Counted from the stretch's first letter, positions 54,525 through 64,000 are shown. The stretch is DNA of 64,000 nt from Cyclobacterium salsum (GCF_010119245.1 NZ_WNKG01000010.1:150929-214928), one strand, 5' to 3'. The notes: generated by a model from the sequence alone, not told the origin. Numbers and translations: made by a program.

Positions 54525-57158
54525 ATGATATATCCTGTCAAGGTATTGAAAATAGATTTAGCGTTGCCAATTTTGGACATTAAGGGCCTTGAGAATTATA
54601 AGGCAGTTCAATTACTGGTTACTTTTGAAAAGCAGCCAGTCGGGTACTGCACGCTGACCATCAAGAATAATGAGATAAGCCGAAAGTGTATCATCGCCAA
54701 TATCCTAGAAAAGCATCAATTAAAGATCATACAATGTTTATTAAAAAAGGGTCTGGCATTCCCCCTTAGGCAAGGCGAGTTAAGTCTGGAAGGCCTACTA
54801 GCCTTAGAACCGGTTGAACCTGCTGTAAAGCTTCCTCTGGTAACGGTTGCGATATGTACAAAAGACAGGACAGAGCAACTGGATCGATGTCTGGAAGCCA
54901 TGAGCCTACTGGATTATCCTGATTTAGATTTGTTGGTGGTTGACAATGCACCGAGTACAGATGCCACAGAGATTTTAATAAAAACAAAACATCCAAACTT
55001 TCGCTATATCAGAGAGCAAAATCCAGGCTTGAACTGGGCCCGCAACAGGGCCATTCTAGAGGCAAGAGGGGAAATTTTAGCTTTTACGGATGATGATGTT
55101 CTGGTGGATGCCAATTGGGTAAAATCCCTCGGGAGACTTTTTGCCCGTAATCCTGAAGTGGTGGCCCTAACCGGCTTGGTAGTTCCTGCGGAACTGGAAA
55201 CCCAGCCTCAGGTAATGTTCGAAACTTACGGAGGATTTGGGAGAGGCTTTGAGAGAAAATGGCACAGGGTGAAAGGAAAGGTAGTACCCTGGCAGTTGCT
55301 AGGAACAGGGCAGTTTGGGACTGGGGCTAATATGGCATTCAGGAAATCCATATTTCAGGAGTTGGGACTATTCGATCCGGCACTGGATGCCGGCACCCTG
55401 ACTAATGGTGGGGGAGACCTGGAAATGTTTTTTAGGGTTATCAAACATGGGTACACCTTAGTATATGAACCTGCAGCTATGGTGAGACATTGCCACCGAA
55501 AAACCGACCAGGAGTTGAAAACTCAGATTTCTAATAATAGCAAGGGATTGCTGGGATATATTTCCAGTTCTTTTCTAAAATACCCGGCACAACGTTTTGG
55601 TTTCTTCCGAATTTGGTTTTGGTACCTGTTCAATTGGTTACTTCGCCGTCTCCTGGTGAGCAAGATTAAAGCTGGAGGTATTCCATCCAGCTTGGTCAAA
55701 GCCGAAATAAGTGGCTGCTTTAGATTTGGATTATATAAGAAGGCAAGAAAGGTGGCGAAGCAATATGACTCCCAGTCAGGTGCGGAAAGGTTTCGGTTCT
55801 ATGAAACTCCCAAAATACCAAACAAAAACACCAAAAAAGGTACCGCCGTCCGTATAATTGATCTTAGTGAGCCAATTAAGCCCTTAATCGATATTGAAGA
55901 TTATCCGAAGACCAGGATTTTTTTTAAATGGGGAGAAAATTTTTTGGGTCATCTGGATGTAACGAACCACTATACCATCCTGGGTTCAGATCGCATTGCA
56001 GAATTGGTAGCCAAAGAATTCAAATTAAAATTGTTGCAGCCCTCCCTAAATTTAAGCCCATCAGAAATTTGGGGAAAAGCCACTGAGGTTCTCCTTCATC
56101 ACTTTGACCTGGGCGAGGATGGAAAACGGCCAGTCGATTCTCCTCTATCACCTTCCACTGCTTCCGTAGTCATCGCTACTTTGGACCGGCCTACTGATCT
56201 GTATGAATGTTTGACCTCCTTGTGTCGTCAGGAAACATCGCACCGATTGGAGGTAGTCGTGGTGGATAACCAACCTGCTTCTGGGTTGACACCTCCGGTA
56301 GTGGCTCAGTTTCCGAATGTGATATTGGTCAATGAAGCAAGGAAAGGGTTGTCCTATGCAAGGAATGCAGGAATTTTTGCAAGCACCGGGGAATTTATTC
56401 TTACCACCGATGATGATGTAATTTTGCCTGAACACTGGGTTGAAGATCTATTGAAACCTTTTGTCCGGGGGGATGTAATGGCTGTGACCGGCAATGTACT
56501 TCCACATTCCTTAGAAAACGATGCCCAGCTCCACTTTGAGTTGTACGGAGGATTGGGCAAGGGATATGTGCAAAAAGAATATGACACCCATTGGTTTGGT
56601 AGCTTCCGAAATCAGGCCGTCCCAACATGGGATATTGGTGCTTGCGCAAATGCAGCGTTTCGAAGGGAGGTTTTTAAAAATAAAAATATCCGAATGCTAG
56701 AAGAGGTGCTTGGCCCGGGAATGCCATCTGGGGTAGGAGAAGACACTTACCTTTTTTACAGGATTTTGAAGGAAGGCGCTTCCATAATATATAACCCCAA
56801 GGCATATGTTTGGCACAAGCACAGAAAGACCAATAAGGCATTACGGAGACAACTTTATAATTACAGTAAAGGTCACGTTTCTTATCACTTAGTGACCGCA
56901 ATTAAAGATAAGGATTGGAGGGGATTGCCCCGAATTTTATATACACTACCGAAACACCATTTGGCCCAAATTATCCGAAGGGCAATTGGTCGAAGCGACT
57001 ACCCAATTGTATTGATTTTAATTGAAATAGTTGGAAACACGGTTGGTCCTCTGGCATTATTATTTTCTTGGTTAAAAGTAAAGCATTTGGGGAAAAGCGA
57101 ACCATATGAAATGATAACTTCTGAATCGAACCTGGATAAAGTTCCAGATTTAAATTAA
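54525..57158 (+). CDS. Bifunctional glycosyltransferase with two GT2 domains
   Basis: An 877-residue protein with an N-terminal region of unknown type (1-100). GT2 domain A covers about 104-390 (LVTVAICTKDRTEQLDRCLE, metal-binding TDDDV at 188-192, GTGANMAFRKSIFQELGLFD, GGGDLEMFFRVIKHG). A linker region covers about 395-540. GT2 domain B covers about 545-800 (SVVIATLDRPTDLYECLTSL, TDDDV near 627, GACANAAFRREVF, GEDTYLFYRILKEG). The two domains share the same layout, including the late histidine motif (VRHCHRKT and VWHKHRKT), so they come from an internal duplication. Both look active. Such double enzymes often make an alternating two-sugar backbone. A C-terminal hydrophobic helix may anchor it. 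Confidence 0.93.
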   Translation: MIYPVKVLKIDLALPILDIKGLENYKAVQLLVTFEKQPVGYCTLTIKNNEISRKCIIANILEKHQLKIIQCLLKKGLAFPLRQGELSLEGLLALEPVEPAVKLPLVTVAICTKDRTEQLDRCLEAMSLLDYPDLDLLVVDNAPSTDATEILIKTKHPNFRYIREQNPGLNWARNRAILEARGEILAFTDDDVLVDANWVKSLGRLFARNPEVVALTGLVVPAELETQPQVMFETYGGFGRGFERKWHRVKGKVVPWQLLGTGQFGTGANMAFRKSIFQELGLFDPALDAGTLTNGGGDLEMFFRVIKHGYTLVYEPAAMVRHCHRKTDQELKTQISNNSKGLLGYISSSFLKYPAQRFGFFRIWFWYLFNWLLRRLLVSKIKAGGIPSSLVKAEISGCFRFGLYKKARKVAKQYDSQSGAERFRFYETPKIPNKNTKKGTAVRIIDLSEPIKPLIDIEDYPKTRIFFKWGENFLGHLDVTNHYTILGSDRIAELVAKEFKLKLLQPSLNLSPSEIWGKATEVLLHHFDLGEDGKRPVDSPLSPSTASVVIATLDRPTDLYECLTSLCRQETSHRLEVVVVDNQPASGLTPPVVAQFPNVILVNEARKGLSYARNAGIFASTGEFILTTDDDVILPEHWVEDLLKPFVRGDVMAVTGNVLPHSLENDAQLHFELYGGLGKGYVQKEYDTHWFGSFRNQAVPTWDIGACANAAFRREVFKNKNIRMLEEVLGPGMPSGVGEDTYLFYRILKEGASIIYNPKAYVWHKHRKTNKALRRQLYNYSKGHVSYHLVTAIKDKDWRGLPRILYTLPKHHLAQIIRRAIGRSDYPIVLILIEIVGNTVGPLALLFSWLKVKHLGKSEPYEMITSESNLDKVPDLN

Positions 57159-57254
57159 GAATATGGTTTAGTAACAATAAACTAGTTTACAATAAGTTGG
57201 AGGAATTAAATTAAGATGGTAAAATCAATAAATAGTATATAAAAAAGCCTTAGA

Positions 57255-58079
57255 TTGATTATAAAAGAAAAAATATTTGTTCACCAGGAAGAGGTTTACA
57301 ATACAGGGTCTGCAGAAATAATTGTTCCGATATTATCATCACTATTTAAAACTTCTTCGGTACTTGACATTGGTTGTGGTTTGGGTACCTGGCTAAAAAT
57401 ATTTCAAGAATCAGGCGTTAAAGATGTTCTTGGAATTGAAAGCGCCTATATGGACATGGAAAAATTAGTAATTTCAAAAAACAAGGTAATCATACATGAT
57501 TTACAAAAACCCTTAAATCTCAAAAGAAAATTTGATTTGGTAGTTTGTTTGGAAGTAGCGGAGCATTTACCCGAAAGTGCGGCAGATATTTTTATTAGAT
57601 CCATTACAAGCCATGGTAACATTATTTTATTCTCATCTGCCATCCCTAATCAGGGAGGCCAAAATCATATCAACGAGCAATGGCCGGGTTACTGGCAAAA
57701 AAAATTTAAAGCCCTCGGGTATGTGTATTACGATATGATTCGTCCATACATCTGGGAAAATGAAAAGGTTGACTTATGGTATAAGCAAAATATATTTCTA
57801 GTTATACACGAGTCTATGAATTTCGACCATCCAAAGTACCTTGGAAACGATCCAATCCATCCAAAATACTGGAATTATAGAATTAATAATTTAGAAGAAG
57901 AAATAAAAAAATGTAAAAATGAAATAGACCATTTAAATGATTCATTATGGTGGTTGGAAGAACATTTAAATCATTGGAGAAATGGAAATATGGGTATAAG
58001 AATTTATTTATTCCAATTAGGAAAGGCGATCCTCAATAAGATACGGAAAACGCTTTTTTTTAGCTGGGTCTTACTTTAA
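57255..58079 (+). CDS. Class I SAM-dependent methyltransferase with C-terminal coiled coil
   Basis: A 274-residue protein with a TTG start (IIKEKIFVHQEEVYNTGSAE). The SAM-binding motif is SSVLDIGCGLGTWLKIFQES near residue 34, motif II is VLGIESAYMD, and VVCLEVAEHLPES near 95 is motif IV. The last 70 residues are a short coiled coil (INNLEEEIKKCKNEIDHLND) and a basic hydrophobic end (LGKAILNKIRKTLFFSWVLL) that may bind the membrane. By position after wzm-wzt and by this layout it could cap the growing chain with a methyl group; that role is inferred. Confidence 0.85.
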   Translation: MIIKEKIFVHQEEVYNTGSAEIIVPILSSLFKTSSVLDIGCGLGTWLKIFQESGVKDVLGIESAYMDMEKLVISKNKVIIHDLQKPLNLKRKFDLVVCLEVAEHLPESAADIFIRSITSHGNIILFSSAIPNQGGQNHINEQWPGYWQKKFKALGYVYYDMIRPYIWENEKVDLWYKQNIFLVIHESMNFDHPKYLGNDPIHPKYWNYRINNLEEEIKKCKNEIDHLNDSLWWLEEHLNHWRNGNMGIRIYLFQLGKAILNKIRKTLFFSWVLL

Positions 58080-58374
58080 AACCGGCTGAAACCTCATTCG
58101 AGGGATGCTGACAATGATCCAATCCTGGTACTGTTCGCATCCCAGTCGTAATTTCCTGCCTGGTGCCGACTTATAAAGTAATTGGATCCGGTTATTGGCA
58201 TGAAATTTACCGATAAATCAACTATATTTTTTAAACCTAAAAAAACGAATTTAAAATACATAAAAAGTTTTTTTGTTTTTATATTTTCTTTATATTTATC
58301 ACTGTATTTGACTTAAAATCAATGGCCTACCAACCTGATCAGCTATCTATGTAAAAATTTTACCTCCTTGGAAA
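58080..58374. other. Gene-free region before the large secreted protein
   Basis: There are 295 bases with no open frame that I can support and no terminator hairpin with a T-tract. The right half is very AT-rich. A weak -7-like TGTATTTG is at 58303-58310. It marks the end of the exopolysaccharide cluster. Confidence 0.5.
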
Positions 58375-61300
58375 GTGAAAACTAAAAACAATCTATTCTC
58401 GAATTTTTACACTATTTTATCCTCTTTGTTATTCGGATTAGTAGTGGTAACGCAATCCCAAGGTCAAAATATCAGTTTTGACCAATCTGCTTTGGATTTT
58501 AAGAATTTCCCAGCCGTAAACCAGGGGACTTCCTTAAAATTCGGACCTGATGGCAGGTTATATGCGGCTCAATTAAATGGGATCATAAAGATTTTAACCA
58601 TTAATCAAACGGGGCTTAATAAGTACGAAGTAATCGGAGAAGAGGTCCTGGATGGTGTGAAGCAAATCCCCAACCATGATGACAATGGGAAAGCAGCCTT
58701 TGACAATAGGAATAACCGGCAAATTACCGGTATCACCGTAGAAGGCACAGCTACCAACCCCGTTATTTATGCCAGTTCCAGCGACCCAAAATGGGGCGGC
58801 CCAAGTGGAGATAAGGTCCTCGATACCAATTCCGGGGTAATCACCAGATTGACATGGACAGGCACGGAATGGGAAGTCATAGACTTGGTCAGGGGACTTC
58901 CCCGATCAGAAGAAAATCACTCTACCAACGGATTGGAATTTACCATGATCAATGGGAAGCCTTACCTTTTGGTTACCAGCGGCGGCTTCACCAATGCCGG
59001 TGCGCCGTCTAAAAACTTTGCTTATATATCAGAATATGCCCTTTCTGCTGCGATTTTAAGCGTTGATCTTGACGCTATTGAGGCAATCCCTACAGCAATT
59101 GATCCGGTCACTGATCGAATGTTTAAATACGATATACCCACCTTAGACGATCCTTCCAGGCCTAATAAAAATTTTGTTTATGACCCCAACCATCCCAGTT
59201 ATGATGGCATAGATATAAACGACCCATTTGGTGGAAATGATGGATTGAATATGGGCATGTTGGTAGAGGGAGGTCCCGTACAGATTTTTTCTGCAGGGTA
59301 CCGCAATTCGTATGACCTGGTAGTGACTGAAAATAATGGCCTATATGTCACGGATAATGGTGCCAATACCAATTGGGGGGGATTACCAGAACATGAGGGA
59401 AATGCTGAAATGGTAAGCAACCGGTACCTGCCTGATGAGCCGGGAGGCAGTTCCCTGACACCAAGTGCGTCCGGAGAGTATGTGGATAATCAGGATCAAT
59501 TGATATTGATCACCTCAGATTTAAACACCTATACATTCGGGTCATTTTATGGGGGCCATCCTACGCCTGTAAGAGCTAATCCCGGTCAACCCTATCAACC
59601 GGGAGCCATTTTTCCTTTCAATCCCGGGGGAGCAGGCCTCTACACCAAGTTTATTGGGGATGATAGTAACTGGTCCAATATAACTCCTGACTTTTCACCC
59701 ACGGATCACTTTAGAACACAAATTTTACAGCCCATAGCCCCGGGAACGGAAGGCTTCGAAGAATATGCCTCCAATAGCCTACCTGTGAATTGGCCTCCCG
59801 TGCCATTATCTTTGGCTAATGGCGCAGAAGCCGACTTTATAGCACCCACTTTATATAACCCAAATGGACCACAGCCCAGTGTAGTCGCTATTCTTCCAAT
59901 CAATAGTAACGGTATAGATGAATACAAGGCATCGAATTTTGGAGGTGCCATTAAAGGGTCACTGATAGCAGGAAAAAGCGGTGGAACCCTTCATTTGGTA
60001 AACTTAAATCCCGATGGTTCCCTTGAAAGTATGGAAACCAATAAATGGAATCTCAATGGAGGAAATGCACTGGGTATCTCCTGCAATGGAGACAATGATA
60101 TTTTTCCGGGAACCATTTGGGTGGCCACTTTCGATGGCCGTATCATGGTATTGACACCAACTGATAATTTGTCTTGTTTATCACCGGAAGATCCAAACTT
60201 TGATCCTTCGGCAGATTATGATTTTGATGGGTATTCGAATCAAGATGAATTGGACAACGGTACCGATTATTGTTCAGGAGCTTCCATTCCCAATGACTAT
60301 GACAATGACTTTATTTCCGATTTGAATGATTTGGATGATGATGGAGATGGTATATTGGATGAGAATGATCCTTTTCAATTAGGTTACCCCATGAATTTGC
60401 CCGTAGATAACCAATTGTTTACCATTCAACAAGACAACCTGGGCAGGGAAAGCGGATATTTGGGCTTGGGATTAACGGGATTGATGAATAATGGCGCCCC
60501 TAACCCCAACTGGCTCGATTGGCTCGATAAACCAGAGGAAAGACCCGGGCCTGCAGATATCTATGGCGGTGCAGCAGGTGCCATTCAGGTGTCCATGACA
60601 GGAGGAACCGCCAACGGGGCTATCAATAACCAGGAAAAGGGATTCCAGTTTGGGGTCAATGTAGGGTTGGAATCAGGAAAGTTTACCATATCCTCCGGAT
60701 TATTAGGCTTATCTGCCCCAGGCTCTCTGTATGATTTTGATGGCCTTGGAGAAGTGGGTATTCAAATCGGAGATGGTACACAAAGTAATTTTATTAAATT
60801 GGTGTTTACGGAAACCCACCTGGTTGCTGCCCAGGAAATAGAGGACGTTCCAGACGCCAGCCCAATCATGTATGCTATTCCCATAGAAAACAGACCCCTT
60901 TCCGATGAATTGGTGGAAATTGGTTTTGATGTGGAGCCATTAGATGGATCAGTCATTCCCTTTTACAAATTTGGAAATGCAGATAAAGTATCCATCGGTA
61001 TGATTCAAACGACCGGTTTAATCAAAGAAGCCATTCAAAATTCCACGGTTCCTTTGGCTATCGGAATATTTGGCACTTCCAATGATTGGGCCAAGGATTT
61101 TATAGCTGTGTGGGACTATTTTGAGGTAGTCAGTGAAAGACCTTATATCACCAAGGTTTTAGGCGACCTGGAAAAAATTGTCAATGATCCAGATGAAATT
61201 ATTGACCTTAATCAGCACTTTGATGACAACAAAGGGGTGGAAAATTTGACTTATCAGATACTACATAATTCCAACCCGGTATTTGATGCAGTAATTACCG

Positions 61301-64000
61301 GCAATTTCTTGACACTGGGTTTTCCAAATGAAGTAAATTCCTCTGAATTAACGATCAGGGCCACCGATCAGGACGGATTTTACGTGGACCAATCCTTTAC
61401 GGTCAGCACCAAATTGGATGAGCAGGTCATCTTAAGAATAAATGCTGGAGGGGGAATTCTTGCCGATGAATCTACTAACACCGATTGGAAATCCAATAAT
61501 ATAGCCGGGGCTACTAGTAATGAATTTTTCAGTGTCAATACCGGTAAAATCAGCAACAACACATTCGATCCCATTAATAGGCACTCCTCCATTCCATCGT
61601 ACATCAGCGACCAGCTCTATGCCCAGATTTTTAGTACAGAAAGGTATAGTGGCCTTCAATCGATGCAATATCAAATACCCATAGAAAATGGTGATTATCT
61701 GGTTAAGCTATACATGGGCAACGGATATGACGGAACCTCCCAACCTGGCCAAAGGGTGTTTGATATTTTGGTTGAAGGTCAAACTGTCATCAGTCAATTG
61801 GATTTAGCTGCAAAATTTGGACATAAAGTGGGAGGAATGGAACAGATTCCAGTTTCCGTCACAGACGGCGAATTGAATATTGATTTTCAAAAATCCATTG
61901 AAAACCCGTTAATCAATGGTATTGAAATCATCCGTTTATTTGGCTTGATCGAGCATACCCCTATTTTGTTTACTCCACTTGAGAATCGAATCAATTTACC
62001 GGGGGATGAATTGGATGGAAGTTTGTTTATTGAGGCCTCAGGGGGAGATGGTAACCTTAGTTTTAGTGCCCAAGGTTTGCCTCCGGGAATTGTAATCGAA
62101 CCAACAAATGGTACGTTGTATGGAACTATTGCCGAAGATGCTTATGCAAATAGTCCGTATTTGGTTACCATTACCCTGGATGATGAAGATGGGACCGATT
62201 CAGACGCCCTATCCTTTGATTTTACCTGGACCGTTTCTCCTCCGCTTACCCTGCAGACCTGGCAGGTAAAAAACGAGTCTCAGGATTATACCGGAAGGCA
62301 TGAAAACTCATTTGTGCAAGCCGGGGATAAATTTTATTTATTGGGGGGAAGAGAAGAACCCAAAAAGGTGGACGTTTATGATTATCAGACCGATACCTGG
62401 CAGGCTTTACAAAACAGCAGTCCTTTTGATTTTAACCATTTTCAGGCAGTCGAATATGAGGGTCTAATTTGGGTCATCGGAGCTTTTAAAGACAATAACT
62501 TCCCAGTCGAATCTCCTACAGATCATATTTGGGCTTTTGATCCTGTACGCCAGGAATGGATTCAAGGACCTGAAATACCTCAGGACAGGAAAAGAGGATC
62601 TGCTGGTGTAGTTTTGTATAACAATAAATTTTACATCGTAAACGGAAATAAAAAGGGGCATGATGGAGAATATGTGAATTTGTTTGATGAATATGATCCA
62701 CTCACCGGAACCTGGACTGTCCTGGAGAATTCACCCAGGGCGAGGGATCATTTTTTCTCTACAGTTGTAGCAAATAAAATGTATGTGGTCTCCGGAAGAC
62801 AATCAGGTGGTGATGGGGGTGTTTTCGGACCGGTTATTCCTGAAGTGGATGTATATAATTTTACTACCCATACCTGGTCTACTTTGCCAGTGAATCAAAA
62901 TATCCCTACCCCAAGGGCAGCGGCAACGGTAAATAATTATTTGAACAAAATCATTGTGGCCGGGGGGGAAGTGCCGGACAATTCCACAGCACTTGCCATC
63001 ACTGAAATGTATGATCCTCAAAAAGAAGAATGGGTATCGCTTAAACCCATGAATTTCCAAAGGCATGGCACTCAAGGTATCGTTTCCGGAAAGGGGCTGT
63101 ATGTACTGGGAGGATCCCCCACCCGTGGTGGGGGAAATCAAAAAAACATGGAAGTTTTTGGTTTTGATGAACCAAAAGGCTCCCCTCTTTTAGCCAGTGA
63201 AATCACTACAGTGGATACCCTGTTTCTAAAATCTGGTATCAGTGAAAATTTGACGTTAAATGTGGAGAATGGAAATACCGGAATTTTTATTAGATCAATA
63301 AAAATTGTTGGAATCAACACTACTGATTTTGTCATTCATTCAGGTGTCCTTACCAACTCCCTTCTTAGGGCTAATTCCCAACATGAATTAACCATTTCAT
63401 ACAATGGAACAGAAGAACTCATCGAGGCTGATTTGGTGATTGAATTTGGTCATTCAAGTACCAAAACCATCCCCATCAAGGCAGGAACCATTGACCATTA
63501 TAATCCGATCACAGTAGCTAATCCAATACCAGATCAAAGTGCTCAGGTAAACCTGGCATTTAATTTTACATTTGCAGAAAACACCTTTTATCACTCAGAA
63601 GCGGGCGGACTAAATTATACTGCCAGCCTTTCTGATGGAAACCCGCTGCCGACCTGGTTAGAATTTGATGGAACTTCACGCACATTTAGCGGAATTCCTA
63701 CTATCTCAAGTATTGGAACAATTTCTATAAGGGTGACGGCTACCGACGGGACCTATAATCGGAGTGATGAGTTCGTCCTTACAGTGGAAGGAGAAAATTT
63801 CACAGGCCTGTCAGGGATTAATTCGGGAGGTCCCCAATTCACCTCCGGTGCCGGTTTTGTGTATGATGCCGATAATTCTTTTGTGGGCGGCTCCACCTAT
63901 ACCAATAACAACATAGCAGACATATCGGGTACCACCGACGATACCATGTACCGATCAGAGCGTCATGGTGGAGGGGCAAGTTTTAGCTACAATGTGGCCC
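58375..64000 (+). CDS. Very large secreted multidomain protein (propeller, TSP3, malectin, Kelch), partial
   Basis: One uninterrupted frame from a GTG at 58375 to the window edge gives at least 1,875 residues. A signal peptide comes first (FYTILSSLLFGLVVVTQSQG, cut near 32). A beta-propeller-like part follows (about 45-600; TSLKFGPDGRLYAAQLNGII). A TSP3-like calcium-binding stretch covers about 606-668 (DYDFDGYSNQDELDNG, LNDLDDDGDGILDENDPF). Next are an unassigned beta-rich part (670-920), an Ig-like domain (923-1012), a malectin domain (1019-1192; VILRINAGGGILADEST), a putative-Ig domain (1195-1290), Kelch repeats (1293-1600; KFYLLGGREEPKKVDVYDYQ), an Ig-like part, a second putative-Ig domain (1712-1808), and the start of a second malectin domain (LSGINSGGPQF). 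A type IX secretion tail would be expected beyond the window. Carbohydrate binding is likely; the exact role is unknown. Confidence 0.88.
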   Translation, partial: MKTKNNLFSNFYTILSSLLFGLVVVTQSQGQNISFDQSALDFKNFPAVNQGTSLKFGPDGRLYAAQLNGIIKILTINQTGLNKYEVIGEEVLDGVKQIPNHDDNGKAAFDNRNNRQITGITVEGTATNPVIYASSSDPKWGGPSGDKVLDTNSGVITRLTWTGTEWEVIDLVRGLPRSEENHSTNGLEFTMINGKPYLLVTSGGFTNAGAPSKNFAYISEYALSAAILSVDLDAIEAIPTAIDPVTDRMFKYDIPTLDDPSRPNKNFVYDPNHPSYDGIDINDPFGGNDGLNMGMLVEGGPVQIFSAGYRNSYDLVVTENNGLYVTDNGANTNWGGLPEHEGNAEMVSNRYLPDEPGGSSLTPSASGEYVDNQDQLILITSDLNTYTFGSFYGGHPTPVRANPGQPYQPGAIFPFNPGGAGLYTKFIGDDSNWSNITPDFSPTDHFRTQILQPIAPGTEGFEEYASNSLPVNWPPVPLSLANGAEADFIAPTLYNPNGPQPSVVAILPINSNGIDEYKASNFGGAIKGSLIAGKSGGTLHLVNLNPDGSLESMETNKWNLNGGNALGISCNGDNDIFPGTIWVATFDGRIMVLTPTDNLSCLSPEDPNFDPSADYDFDGYSNQDELDNGTDYCSGASIPNDYDNDFISDLNDLDDDGDGILDENDPFQLGYPMNLPVDNQLFTIQQDNLGRESGYLGLGLTGLMNNGAPNPNWLDWLDKPEERPGPADIYGGAAGAIQVSMTGGTANGAINNQEKGFQFGVNVGLESGKFTISSGLLGLSAPGSLYDFDGLGEVGIQIGDGTQSNFIKLVFTETHLVAAQEIEDVPDASPIMYAIPIENRPLSDELVEIGFDVEPLDGSVIPFYKFGNADKVSIGMIQTTGLIKEAIQNSTVPLAIGIFGTSNDWAKDFIAVWDYFEVVSERPYITKVLGDLEKIVNDPDEIIDLNQHFDDNKGVENLTYQILHNSNPVFDAVITGNFLTLGFPNEVNSSELTIRATDQDGFYVDQSFTVSTKLDEQVILRINAGGGILADESTNTDWKSNNIAGATSNEFFSVNTGKISNNTFDPINRHSSIPSYISDQLYAQIFSTERYSGLQSMQYQIPIENGDYLVKLYMGNGYDGTSQPGQRVFDILVEGQTVISQLDLAAKFGHKVGGMEQIPVSVTDGELNIDFQKSIENPLINGIEIIRLFGLIEHTPILFTPLENRINLPGDELDGSLFIEASGGDGNLSFSAQGLPPGIVIEPTNGTLYGTIAEDAYANSPYLVTITLDDEDGTDSDALSFDFTWTVSPPLTLQTWQVKNESQDYTGRHENSFVQAGDKFYLLGGREEPKKVDVYDYQTDTWQALQNSSPFDFNHFQAVEYEGLIWVIGAFKDNNFPVESPTDHIWAFDPVRQEWIQGPEIPQDRKRGSAGVVLYNNKFYIVNGNKKGHDGEYVNLFDEYDPLTGTWTVLENSPRARDHFFSTVVANKMYVVSGRQSGGDGGVFGPVIPEVDVYNFTTHTWSTLPVNQNIPTPRAAATVNNYLNKIIVAGGEVPDNSTALAITEMYDPQKEEWVSLKPMNFQRHGTQGIVSGKGLYVLGGSPTRGGGNQKNMEVFGFDEPKGSPLLASEITTVDTLFLKSGISENLTLNVENGNTGIFIRSIKIVGINTTDFVIHSGVLTNSLLRANSQHELTISYNGTEELIEADLVIEFGHSSTKTIPIKAGTIDHYNPITVANPIPDQSAQVNLAFNFTFAENTFYHSEAGGLNYTASLSDGNPLPTWLEFDGTSRTFSGIPTISSIGTISIRVTATDGTYNRSDEFVLTVEGENFTGLSGINSGGPQFTSGAGFVYDADNSFVGGSTYTNNNIADISGTTDDTMYRSERHGGGASFSYNVA

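Overview
The window looks like a chromosomal piece of a Bacteroidota bacterium, most probably a Cytophagales/Cyclobacteriaceae-type marine or soil organism. The grounds are the gene families present (an eukaryote-like class Ia NrdB, a short HPF, CheB-CheR-PAS-kinase hybrids, long T9SS-style multidomain secreted proteins), the lack of Shine-Dalgarno sequences, and several good matches to the Bacteroidota promoter pattern (TTTG-like -33 box, about 19 bases, TAnnTTTG -7 box). The genus is inferred, not shown.

Region 1 (1-14,400) is mostly housekeeping. A partial YraN-family gene diverges from lipB. A plus-strand run follows: lipB, a small conserved protein, a DEDD 3'-5' exonuclease, rnr, a polyprenyl synthase and a rhomboid protease, closed by a strong terminator. 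On the minus strand lie rplU-rpmA and hpf. nrdB-nrdA follow, with palindromes and a promoter in a 570-base upstream region. A DUF559 gene is enclosed by direct copies of an intergenic repeat, and then comes katG.

Region 2 (14,600-27,700) holds a small coiled-coil lipoprotein, a dabB-dabA pair for inorganic-carbon uptake in which dabA is split by a single-base frameshift, and a signalling block. That block has a double-PAS histidine kinase with a response regulator (plus strand) facing an operon of response regulator, CheB-CheR-PAS-histidine kinase and response regulator (minus strand). It ends in a gene-free stretch with an 8-base tandem repeat and three copies of a MITE-like repeat of about 168 bases.

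Region 3 (27,750-58,080) is one long plus-strand exopolysaccharide cluster. It has Wza- and Wzc-like export proteins, a PglK/MsbA-type ABC flippase, a pyruvyl transferase, 15 intact glycosyltransferase proteins (one carrying two GT2 domains), a Wzy-like polymerase, a WcaF-like acetyltransferase, a Wzm/Wzt ABC exporter and a methyltransferase with a C-terminal coiled coil. The middle is visibly AT-richer than the housekeeping genes. It contains two clearly decayed glycosyltransferase genes (a GT2 and a GT-D/DUF1792 type) and one unrecognised remnant. No initiating phosphoglycosyltransferase, MOP-family Wzx or nucleotide-sugar synthesis gene is present here.

Region 4 (58,375-64,000) is the first 1,875 residues of a very large secreted protein with a beta-propeller, a TSP3-like calcium-binding stretch, malectin, Ig-like and Kelch domains. 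It runs off the window.

The strongest oddities are the frameshift in dabA, the mixture of Wzy-type and Wzm/Wzt-type polysaccharide export in one locus, the decayed glycosyltransferases, the long leader before the wza-like gene, and the composite secreted protein. I see no clear sign of a wholly new system; these are the places where something new would be found.
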